Position numbers and translations under genes: made by a program
Shown: positions 1-10,656 of the stretch, piece after piece
Layout: each line of letters opens with the position of its first letter
Numbering within the stretch: position 1 is the stretch's first letter
Origin: Podarcis raffonei
Taxonomy: Eukaryota; Chordata; Lepidosauria; Squamata; Lacertidae
DNA length: 64,000 nt
Assembly: GCF_027172205.1 (NCBI RefSeq)
Contig: NC_070616.1
Span: 20,636,001 to 20,700,000, forward strand
Direction: 5' to 3'
The notes under the pieces: generated by a model
What the model was told of the DNA's origin: nothing
Database searches by the model: none
Seen by the model: the letters and a program-made list of their open reading frames with translations, nothing else

Positions 1-219
1 TCTGGGATTCTATGCAATTAGGAATGCTTGAAAGTTGCAGTTCTAGATAATTAGGAGTGCTGGTTTAACTCTGCTAATTCCCAAGGGCTTAGGTGTAGCA
101 CAACTCTGAATAAGGATCAGGCTGTACATGGTCAAGCAACAGGCTTCAGGGAGGCAAGAACTGTTATCTATCCTGCCAGAGCTCTAACTGTCAATCTTCT
201 GCAACCTATCCCCAACCTG

Positions 220-330
220 GTGCCCACCAAACCATTTGGACTACAATTCCCATCATTCCTGACAATCGGCCATGCTGACTGGGGCAGTTGGGAGTTGTAG
301 TCCAAAACATCTGAAGGGCACCAAATTGGG
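220..330. mobile_element. Hairpin-MITE remnant (representative of a dispersed family)
   Basis: GGACTACAATTCCCATCATT and GGGAGTTGTAGTCCAAAACA arms form an imperfect hairpin. Similar remnants lie near 8035-8150, 10990-11120, 12830-12930, 15610-15710, 16050-16160, 20050-20180, 21820-22060, 22690-22810, 33830-33920, 49255-49340, 50680-50930 and 61500-61620. Confidence 0.65.
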
Positions 331-410
331 AAATGCTGGATTAAAATCTCCACCAGTGAATTAGAACAAAACAAGCCAATCTTTGCTAACATCACAAACA
401 TGCTTCTTAC

Positions 411-565
411 TTCCGTGGTTTCGTGGTCATCTGCAGCGAAGGGGTAGAGAGCCGTGTAGAGTTGGGAAAAGGCATCCAAACCATTGCCCGTTATCACAGC
501 CTCTAGTTCAGAATCCAAAGGCTCAGTCTCTGTGAAATCTAGCTCCCAGGTTGTGTCAACCCAGG
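411..565 (-). CDS. NCAPD3: NCAPD3 coding exon 2
   Basis: 155 bases. The acceptor follows a pyrimidine tract ending CCCCAG, and the donor is GAA|GTAAGA. It encodes the conserved WELDFTETEPLD segment. An in-frame TTG (518) could mislead start calling, but the conserved residues upstream of it show that the exon begins at 565. Confidence 0.92.
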
Positions 566-3500
566 CTGGGGAGGAAAAAGGTTTATTAAAATGTATAAAG
601 ATGTTTTCAGACCAAAAAGCTTTCCCTCAATTACAAAATGCAGTGACCATCTTACAACATAATAAAATGAAATCACATTACTTCACTTGAGTCCAAGGAA
701 GCTTTGGGGGAAGCCCTGACAGTTTGAACAGTGTAAAACTAAGCAAGGCAGATAGCCCAAAACAGCATGCAAACTCTAACACAGCTGAACACAGACATAA
801 AATATGACAACCTCCTGAAGATTTAGATTTTTTTTAAAGACACTTTATTTTAAAATGGAGACAAAAGACAAACAACATCAAAGATACTGGTACAAAAAGA
901 AAAAAGAAAGATTAGAATGGGCAAAAGGGTGGAGAAGAAAATAGAAAATAATACCCTATATTAATTCATGCAATGCATTTTTTATAGTCACAATGAAAGG
1001 CATCAAGAAATAAGTTTTTAAAATGATTTCCCTTCTGAGGAGGAAAAAACCCCCAAACAACTGACTTGCTGGGAGGTTCAGGAATAAAACATCAAGCATT
1101 ACTATGTCATTATCTTTTTATTTGAGGTGGTGAACAGGGGGTTGAAGCATAAATTAGAACCTTTTATTAAAACTACCGTAATTATGGCACATCAGCTTCT
1201 GCAGTTCCAGGGCAAACATCGAAACATGTTTCATTAAAAAAATTGCCAGTGCTGGGGCACAATAATCCTCACGCTTTTTAAGATTTCAATTCATTCATCA
1301 TTATTACAAGGATAGGAGCCAATGGCCAGTTTTGGTTCAGTTTCCCTTCACTATTTTAGGGCCTGTTGAAGCCACCTGCATTTAAAAGAGTGCGTAACGT
1401 GGCACCCTATGTGATGCTTCCACCCCAAATGTTAAAATATTGTAGTTTAATTTCAGGATATAGCTCAACTTGCATTTCATTCAGTGATGGCTTCAATAGA
1501 GCAAGGATTGCTCCTTTGAGAGCTATTTGCCATATTAGCATCACCTAATTGCACTGATTATTGTTTCACAGTGAGAACTGTGAGCCTACAGAGGATCCAA
1601 AAGTCCCTGACAAGATCAGGGGATTTTGATTTACAGAAACAGAAATGAGGTCCTTATGCTTGTTGGGTGGTTGTCAAGACATCTGCACAGAAACAACGAC
1701 TCATCAACACTTCACTGCAATTGAAACAGGTCAAATCACACCAAAAATTCCTTAATCAGAGCAGAGGTAGAGTTCTGCAGTTCACATATCTCTTGCTGTT
1801 AACAGAGCACAGGCAATTCCACGCTTCTGTTATGGAATAGATTGCCTAGGGAGCATTAAAATTTTCTCCCTTTGAGATTTAATGAAAGCTACACTGTAGA
1901 AGCAAACAATTATTGTCTAGATTAGAACAAGATACTTGCTTTCTTGCTTTATTTGGAATTCCCATTTTATACTTAGCAGTAATCACACAAGACTTTTAAA
2001 AGAAATTTAGAGGATTTTTTCTTTGTCTTCAGGCAACTGTATTCTCAGTGGCTTACATGCAATCAAAACAAGCAAACAATCAGACCCTAGGCCAACCCCA
2101 ACCTCTCTCACCACCAAAGGAACACAAGTGAACAACACAAGCAACGCTGACACCAAACTCTACATACATTAAACATAATAGAAACACCGCCACCCGACCC
2201 CACCCCCATCCATCTTCCCTCTCTCCACCCCCCTTTCTTTTTTCTTTCTTTTTTCTTCTCCCCCTAATGCCTCAACAAATGAAACGGATTTGTAAAAATG
2301 TTACATGGAAGAAGAAGAAAAAAAAATACGAGGCACTACACTTCTGTAAAACAAGAAAATCCTTAATAAAAAATATTAAAAAAAACAAAAAACAAGACAG
2401 TTCCTGCCCACAAACTTACGATCAAAAAGAGATGACACAAAAGGAAAAAGGGATGGGGAGGGAAAAGGAGGAAGCAAACAATAGCTCTTTTAATGACCAC
2501 TTAGAATGACAACATTTCTATTTACTGCTGGATTTGCAGGCAGTGTTCAGAGGGCCTGATAGAAATGGCAACTGAACTAGAATTACATGTACTGTAACCT
2601 AAAATATCCTTTGTCATGGGACTTTGACCTGCTACGTCTTCATCCAGGAATGAGTTTGCATGCCATACGATAGGGTACTTTCCACTGCTGATCACTAAAA
2701 CCTCTTCTGTATGCCTCTGCATTTTCAGAAATGCATACTGCTTTAGTAGCTGTGCATCAATATCTAATTGCACTCTAATAAAGAGTTTTTTACATGGTTA
2801 ATGGTTCCAAGCATTTTATACAAACAGACACTGTCAGTGACACCAGTATCTGTATGTAATTGTTATACTCATCTACATCTTGATAAAGTGTATATTCAGT
2901 GAAGGTGTGATGTTGCATTTTACCAGTAAAGATCAAATACGCATCAATTCTTAAACCTTTTGAGGGAGATCCAGGATTGGTGGTGGTTTATGTATAACGG
3001 TCACTAATTGTCTGTGAAGGTTTGAATTATCATCATCATCATCACCATCATCATCATGATTTATTACCCACCCTTCATCCTAAGGTCTCAGGGCAAGTTA
3101 CTGAAGATACAAGCACACACAAAACTCCCTGAGTATATGAATACATTTTTGTGTACACCCCCCCCAATGATGTGATTTTGGTGGGGGTAGGTTGTATGCA
3201 CAAGGCCCCCTCCAATTCCTGGATTCAGCACAGATTCAATTCCTGAAACAGCAAGGCTAGCTTTAAGTATGGGCCATTAAGGTAACAAAGGAAGAGGCTC
3301 AGGTAGGTAGCAGTGTTGGTCTGAGGCAGTTGATAGATTGATTGATTGATAGATAGAGAGAGTCCAGTAGCACCTTAGAGACCAACTAAGTTTGTTCTTG
3401 GTATAAGCTTTTGTGTGCATGCACACTTCTTCAGATACACTGAAACAGAAGTCATCAGATCCTTATACAGTATATAGTGGGAAAGTGGGGTGGGGTTTAT

Positions 3501-4591
3501 CTCAGGATGGGTGATTGACTCAATGGGTATGGTAAACCTGTTGGCTAATTGCAGTTTAGGAGCGCTGCAGAGAGCTTGCTGGGGAGACCATGCAATACAA
3601 GGAACTCAAAAATAACTTTAACAAGGTTTTAATAACAAAACAAAAACTCCTTTTACACTAAAGATGACAACGACAAACATGACCCAACTACCAACCCATC
3701 TGCCAGGGTAATGGGAGAGCTAGGTGCTGCCCCTTATATACTGTGTTGGTGCTGCCCCTTATATACTACACTGCCGACACAGCTTGATTAACACAACTCA
3801 GCAGCACCTGCTATGTTTCACAGCTGTAAGACTGGGTCTCGTTATTTGCCCTGGCCCTGGCCCTTAAAGACATACACAACTTGTGAAACAATAATGAACC
3901 TTCAAATTTTAAAGTGACCATTCAACAAAACCGTGCCAGACACCAAATGGGTGGATGGCCCTCCATCAACTCACAGGTAGCTAGAAAGACAAAAGCCAGA
4001 GTTGAAAGTTGAGTTATGTGCACTAGAAGCTGGCAGGCTGGGCGGCTAGGAGACAGCTATGCCGGATTTCTACTGGAATCCAAGGTTGTGACGGACAGTT
4101 TGACAGCAGATTCTCCCCCTCTGCCACAGTGCACATATGTGTGTGTCTGTGCATATAAAAAGGACCCAGAAGTCCTGCCTCTCACCCTTTGTATGTATAT
4201 ATTTATTATTTAAAAGAAACCATTAAAAAAAGAGTCCAAGCAGCTTACAAAAATACATGAAACCAGAGAGTAAAAACCACATAAAACAAGTTAACAATAG
4301 GTATAGATTAACCATTGTAAAAATATGTGCTCTTAATTGGCTGCATAGGCGCGGCAGAGTAGAAAGGTTTTCTGCCGGCGTTAAAAAAGTTAAACCGTGT
4401 TGTAGGGCGAGGTTTGATGGATCCATTATATATGTTTACTGTATATAGAAAGGACCCAGGAGTCCTGCCGCTCTCCCAATGAAGGACTCGATGTCGCTAT
4501 CCCAACCCCGCCCGAAGCCGCCGCACTCACCCTGGCTAACATCACGGAGGCCCCACCGCCCCAGAGCGCAGAGCAGCCTCTCCGCCGCCAT
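411..4591 (-). CDS. NCAPD3: NCAPD3 (condensin II subunit D3), first two coding exons only
   Basis: Minus-strand gene with coding exons 4591..4531 and 565..411; the rest lies beyond the left edge. Exon 1 encodes 20 residues starting MAAERLLCAL plus one base. Exon 2 completes that codon and reads AWVDTTWELDFTETEPLD, matching the human NCAPD3 N-terminus (WVDTVWELDFTETEPLD) from memory, then continues to FAADDHETTE before a GTAAGA donor. Phase 1 agrees across the junction. The protein is the HEAT-repeat D3 subunit of condensin II, which shapes mitotic chromosomes in the nucleus; only the N-terminal edge is visible. The start ATG has G at -3 and G at +4. The gene is head to head with VPS26B, as in human 11q25. 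The N-terminal 20 residues are divergent, so the exact start is a little less sure than exon 2. Confidence 0.9.
566..4530 (-). other. NCAPD3: NCAPD3 intron 1
   Basis: Intron of about 4 kb. Contents seen: AT-rich unique-looking DNA over most of 700-2200; a pyrimidine-rich run near 2200-2260; an 83-codon minus ORF of unknown origin at 2522-2773; an imperfect (ATC)n stretch near 3030-3055 followed by a LINE-tail-like segment; and a repeat at about 3300-3480 shared with 48260-48390. Confidence 0.75.
4531..4591 (-). CDS. NCAPD3: NCAPD3 coding exon 1
   Basis: 61 coding bases, from ATG at 4591 to a CAGG|GTGAGT donor (intron begins at 4530). It ends one base into a codon. Another ATG downstream, in a different frame (MLAR), would not join in frame to exon 2, which is why this start was chosen. 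Confidence 0.82.
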
Positions 4592-4896
4592 CGCTTCTGC
4601 CGCTTCCGTCGAAGCGACTCCAGCCTAAATCCCCGCCGCTGCCTTCGAACCGTCCAATCACCGCCTGCCTTCCCCGTTAGCCAATCACCGCCGCCCCGAA
4701 GCGCGAGGGAGTGGGGCGGGCGCTGGCCTCTCGCACTGCGCCGGCGCACCAAGGGCCGCGGACCCCGCCTCCGCGCGCACCTCGGAAGGAGGAGGACAGC
4801 GCATGCGTCCCGTGAGCGCGCTGGGGTGGAGGGACGGAGAGGCGGGCCTTCCCCTCCCCGGCTCCCCCTCCTCCCCTTTGCCCAGGAACGGGAAGG

Positions 4897-4907
4897 GCGC
4901 GTGCGCA
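4897..4907. promoter_or_regulatory. NRF1-like binding site
   Basis: GCGCGTGCGCA fits the reverse complement of the known YGCGCAYGCGCR consensus. It sits in the middle of the divergent NCAPD3/VPS26B CpG island, a common setting for NRF1 sites. Function is inferred. Confidence 0.6.
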
Positions 4908-5976
4908 GTACGAGGCCCCTGGTCCGGGACGCGGCGCGAGCTCCGCAGCCAGCAGCCAGCGCAGCCCAGGCGAAGGCGGGGAAGAGGCAGCGCATCATCG
5001 GAGCGGCGGCGGCGGCTGTCATCCTTCTTCCTTTATTTATTTTTTGCAAAGGCCCGGCTGTGCAGTGAATGCTCCGGTGCTGCGTTGCATTTCGCTGCAC
5101 GGCATTGCTCTCCGGAGCCTCGGGCCTTCCTGCAGCAACCTCCCTCCGCCACCTTTTCCTTTCCTCCCAGGGAGCAACGCCTCCGCCGATTTTCCAACCC
5201 CTCCCCCCCATTCCACCTCTCTTATTTATTGATTTATTTATTTTTAGTTATTATTTAAAAACCCCAGCGAAGTGGGCCCGTAGATTGCACACGCCTACCC
5301 CCTCCGCCCGCTCCCCCTTCCCCAGCAGCAGAGTCCTCCGTGCATGCTTCTCCCCATTCCCTGCCGAAGCTGCTGCTCCCCCTTCCTCCGTGACCACCAA
5401 CCATGTCCCCCACCGCTTGTAACGTTGCATTCCGTCTCCAGCTGTGAACGCCCCTTCCCGCTTCTCCTTGCACGCCCACCTTCATTGCATTGGCGCCCGA
5501 AGGTGAGAGAGCAGCGCCCCCAACCTGGGTCTGCCTTGATCCCTGCCAGTTCTTGGGTCTAGCCTTTCCAAGCCTTCGGAGCTGTAGCTTGCAGAGCATC
5601 AGTTATCATTCTTCTTATTGGGTCCAAACAGCACCTGCCTACCCCCCTTCCTTCCATCACCCCCACCAAATAGTCCCCCTTTTGCTCTGAGCCCCTTTGC
5701 CCAACAGAGCCTTAGTCCTGCCCCAGCACACCCAGGTTTCCTTATGCACCAGGATCCTGTGGTTTCCTTGTCTTACTTTGGTAACTGTTTTTTAGCCAGA
5801 CAAGCGAAGATTGCATCGTGGGCTTGCAAGGTTGCTCCTCCTTCACAGCATCGGTGAAAGCTCCCGCCTGGAGAACAAGGCTTGCACAGCCACCCCAAGG
5901 TGCTGCTTGCCCCGTTCTGTGCTGCTTGGCACCGCCTTAGCCCTCTGAGGTGCCGCATCCCTTCCCCGACATCGCC

Positions 5977-6199
5977 ATGAGCTTCTTTGGGTTCGGACAG
6001 AGTGCGGATCTGGAATTGGTCCTGAGCGACGCAGAGAGCAGGCGCCGGGCAGAGCATAAGACCGAGGAGGGCAAGAAGGAGAAATATTTCCTCTTTTATG
6101 ACGGTGAGACGGTTTCGGGGAGGGTCATCCTCACCCTCAAGCACCCAAACAAGCGGCTGGAGCACCAGGGCATCAAGGTGGAGTTCATTGGGCAGATCG
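5977..6199 (+). CDS. VPS26B: VPS26B exon 1 (coding part)
   Basis: Residues 1-74 plus one base. Donor ATCG|GTAAGT. The upstream 5' UTR cannot be bounded. Confidence 0.95.
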
Positions 6200-9100
6200 G
6201 TAAGTTCGGTCGGTACTTGCCATCCATGGTGGCAAAACTAAACCTCCATCAGTTGGTGCAGTTGGGTTATTTGGGGCCACATTCACACCATACATTTAAA
6301 ACACCATGATACCAAAACAGTCATGGTTTCCCCCCCAGTAGAATTCTGGGAACTGTAGTTTAAGGAGACTAAGAGTTGTTAGGAGACCTCACAGAGCCAC
6401 TGTTCTCAAGAGTCCCCTGGGAAGGAGTGGTGGGGAACCACTCTGGGAATTGTACCTCTGTGAGTGGGATAGGGGCCTTCCAACGGCTCTCAGGACCCTT
6501 AACAAACTACAGCTCCCAGCATTCTTTGGGGGAAGCCATGGCTATTCAGAGTGGTGTCATAGGAGTTTCAATATATGGTCAGAATGTGGCCTTGGACTCT
6601 GGATTTATTGGTCTTTGGGTGGGGAGGGGAGAAAGAGTGGCTTTTTAGATAGCAATAAGTCTCCACAGTAAAGGCAGAGATGCTTCTAAATACCAGTTGC
6701 TGAAAGCCACAGGAAGGGGGAGTGCTGTTGTGCTCAAAGTCTGCTTGCAGGGTGTTCCACAGGCATCTACTTGGCTGCTGTGAGAACAGGATGCTGGATT
6801 AGATGGGTCATTGGCCTGATCCAGCAGGCTCTTTTTATGTTATGTAGTCACGTCTTGAACATGCGGATGTCTACCCCTGACTCTGACAGCAGGGATGGTG
6901 CTGAGTATGTAAAAGGCTCGGGGTCTGGGTTGGTAAAAACAATTTGCTGGGAGTAGTTTATATGCATAGATGCACATAGATGTCACAAAAGGCAAGCTAA
7001 TGTAATTCCCCATCCAGATAACCCCAGATAAATTATTCAGTTAATGTGCACGCGTGCACCTGCAGATCACCCCAAACCAACTCCTTTTCTAGTCGTCTGC
7101 CCCCAGTTAATTTTCCCAATGGGTTCTGCTCCAAATCAGTTTAGTTCTAGTTCAGTTGCCCCTATTCATTATCCACCCTGTATCACCTTCACATAAAGTC
7201 ATCTTCATTTAGCCCCCCAAATTTAATATTCTACCCAGTACAGGCAACTCCCTTCATGTGTCAATTGGACGCGCCTGTAATGGTCCCCGCCTGCACTTCA
7301 AATCAATTTCCTCTGAATGTGTTATTCAGAATCCACTGGGCTGTTGAAAAAGATTTGTGTAGGATGTCTGGCAGCATCACCACATTTTCTGTGTATGGTC
7401 TCAAGACACATTCATGAACAGTAGGGCTATCTGTGGCAACTAGCCATGATGACCGTGTTGTACCTCCACTGTCAGAGGCAGTATCCTCTGAATATTAGTT
7501 GGTAGGAATCATGCTGTTGCATTCAGGTCCTGCTTCTGGGCTTCTCATAGGCATGCAGTGGGCCATTGGACTGATCCCATAAGGCACTCTTTGTGCTCTT
7601 CTGAGGCAGTATACCTCTTGGTAAGAAGAGTGGGCTGATTTTCATGCTGGATAGGTCTACTTAGAGCTATTAGGTAAGATGGATGAATAGAAGCTCTATG
7701 TATCAAAGCAGTATACCCTTTAGTATAAAGGAAAAAGAGAGAGAGAGGCCTAGTGAACAGAACCTCACAGACATAACTAGCATATATATCTCTTTATACC
7801 ATATGCTGAAGGAGAAGAATAGTTGGGAAAGGGAACTGTTTTAATAGATAGACAGTACAGGCTCTGGGTTTTTAAGATGTGATAATAATAGGCACATCTC
7901 CTTGTCAAATTCAGCTCAACCATGTTGTAAGCAAGCGAAGGTGTTTCTGAATTTTCAAGGGAGACCCCTCCCATTTTTCTTATTGCTGCTTTTGAACACA
8001 GCCATTGATTTAGCCTAGTTGGAGGGTGAAGAACATGTGGCCCTCCAGATGTTGCTGGGCTACAACTCCCCATCATCCTTGGTCATTTCCCATGCTGGCC
8101 GGAGCTGATGGGAATGAGAGTCCAACAACTCTTGGAGTTCCCTAATCTTTGGCTTAGTGTTGCCTTGTCCCAGCCTGGAAAAGCTGTGCTCTCTGTGGTT
8201 TGCAATCCTTCCAGTGGTGTTGACCAAGATAGACGGGGAGGATAGCAGGCAGGGGCACGTGGACCATAACCATGTCTTTAAAAAGAGAGACAAAGAGAAA
8301 GTTGGTGTTTCTGGCTGCTGTGACTCACAGCCATTGACAGCCCTCAGGTGGGAGTCGAAGAAGCAGCCTTGTGCTGAGTCAGACCACTGGGTCCATCTGA
8401 CTCAGCATTCTCTACGTTGCCTGGCTGACGGTGGCCCTCCAGGGTTACAGGCAGGGGTCTCCCCTGGTCCCAGTCCCACCTGGAGATTGAACCAGGGACC
8501 TTCTGCTTGCAAGGTGGATGCTTTGCCCCTGAGCCATGGCCCTCTAATGAATCTAACCATTGGTCTGTCCTGGCTTGTATTGTCCGCTCCAGTAGGTTAC
8601 TGCTTTTCTAGCATCCCAGGCAAAGTCCTTCCTGTCCCATAACAGGCAGTGATGGCCACCAACCTGGATGACTTTGAAAGAGGATTAGACATATTCATGG
8701 AGTAAAAGGCTGTCGGCAGCTGCTAGCCAGGATGGCTGTGTTCTGCCTCCATTGTCAGAGACATAATTCCTCTGAAAACCAGTTGCTGGGAATTTCATGT
8801 GGGCAAAGTACTGTTGCACTCAACATCCAGCTTTCAGGCTTTCCACGGACATCTGATTAGCCACTGTGTGGGCATGATGCTGGACTAGAGAAGCTATTGG
8901 GCTGATTCAGCAGGTTAGTTTTATGTTCCTGCTACTTGCTCCTTTTAACTGGAGGTGCCAGGATTCAACCTAGGACCTTATTGGGTGTGCCAGGCAAATG
9001 TTTTACAGCTGAGCTACAGCCTGCTTTGATTTTTGTTCTCACCAGCAGTGAACTTGGGGTTTTCTTCTGAGAATACTGATGTTTGCCTCTGCCAATAATG

Positions 9101-10615
9101 GTAGAAAAGGTTATCTGACTATCATTTATTTGCGCAACTGCTAATCAGTGGGTGGATGCAAGCTGCCTGTCTGAATACCAGTCATTGGGGAGCAACAGCG
9201 GCAGAGGTCTCTTGCGCTGATGGGCTCAAAAACTGTATAAGCGTGATGATAGGTGGGCACAAGAAGTCTACACTTAAACTGAGCATGCATGCAAATATAA
9301 GCAGTAGCCAGTGTTTTATGACAATGCCAACTGTTAACTCTTTATCTCTTTATCTTAATCTTTATCTTTATCTTAAGTTATTAGCAGTAGTGTGGTAAAT
9401 TCAGAAGTGCAGGGTTCCTTCATGATAGTCATAGCCCCCTAGAAACGGCTGCCACTGAATCTAGGCTCCCTCTAAAATGTAAGTTGCAGTTAATCTGCTT
9501 TTTCTTATCCCATATTTTCCTATCTGGGATTTGATCGCCTGCCCACGCATCCATTGCCCTTCAGGTTGATGCTCATGTTACCCTTTCATACAGTGTTATT
9601 CTGTCAAGCTCCAGCTGAGAAAAAGCCCTGCTTTCATATATGAATCCACATGATTCTTTACCAGCACAACCCAGGCACCTAACAATGTTGACCTGGAAAT
9701 GGCCACAGGCATCACATTTGATTGTGATGCAGGTGTCGAGAAAGTGTATACCCTGGCCCACCTCCTTGTCAGTGCAAGGGAACCCAAACTTAATACATGT
9801 ACTTGGCATAGACATTCTTAATGTTGCACTCTGTGGGCAACACTTGCATCACAAAATCTGCACATGCAGGAAAAATAAACTTGAGAATCCCAAATATCAG
9901 GGAGCGTTTGGAACACCAAACTGGCATGTTGAAGAGACAGGGGTCGGCTGTGGTTGTGTGAAGGATCCGCCGCATGCTCAGTGTTTCCCCAGCCCCTTCT
10001 CCCCTCCTCTTGCAGTCTCCAAAACTGATCTAAGTGGATGGAGTAACAAATTGGGGTTGATTTCTGGCAAACTCATTCGGCTTCGTGAATACGTTGTTGG
10101 TCGGCTCCTTTGCCTGGCGCTTTCCAGATTACATTTACTAACAGTAAATGATTATGCGGCCAGGATTCTGTACCCGCTTTCGGTTCTCTCTGTGTGGTGC
10201 ATCCACGCCTCCTAGTCGTTTTTGCAGTCTGAGAAGCCGGATGACATCCCAAGTGCCTATTTATTACGTTGGAGGGGAAAAAATTCTGGCTTTCTATTTT
10301 GATTCCCTTGTTCCATGTGGTCAGCTCTGACTGTTCCCTGAGCCAGGGCTTGTGGGAAGAACCTCCCGCCTTCCCCAGCTATACTCTGTCAACCTGTTTT
10401 TCCTGCCTCTGCTTATTAGAAGGAACCTGAATGGCAGAAGACCTCAGTTCAATTCTAATTCATCCTTCCAGGTGTGGTATCTAGACATTAATGGCGTGGC
10501 AGGAGCAACAGTAATATAACAGGGAGGGTGGCTGTTTGGGGGAGGACTGCAGGTCAGTGGCTCATGCTTTGCAAGCAAAAGGTCCCTGGTTCAATCCCCA
10601 ATAACTCAAGGAAGG

Positions 10616-10656
<41 letters not shown>

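Larger units (their letters stand above)
4480..5560. promoter_or_regulatory. CpG island, bidirectional promoter of NCAPD3 and VPS26B
   Basis: GC- and CpG-rich block between two divergent genes. Two CCAATCA boxes lie at 4653 and 4681, just upstream of the NCAPD3 start. A strong NRF1-type palindrome GCGCGTGCGCA is at 4897-4907, with a weaker one (GCGCATGCGT) at 4799. Transcription starts cannot be placed from sequence. Long ORFs on both strands here are GC-rich shadows. Confidence 0.85.

Noticed and set aside
4426-5211. 261-codon minus ORF across the NCAPD3 promoter
   Set aside because: GC-rich, Arg/Gly/Pro/Ser-rich composition inside a CpG island. It overlaps NCAPD3 exon 1 in a different frame.
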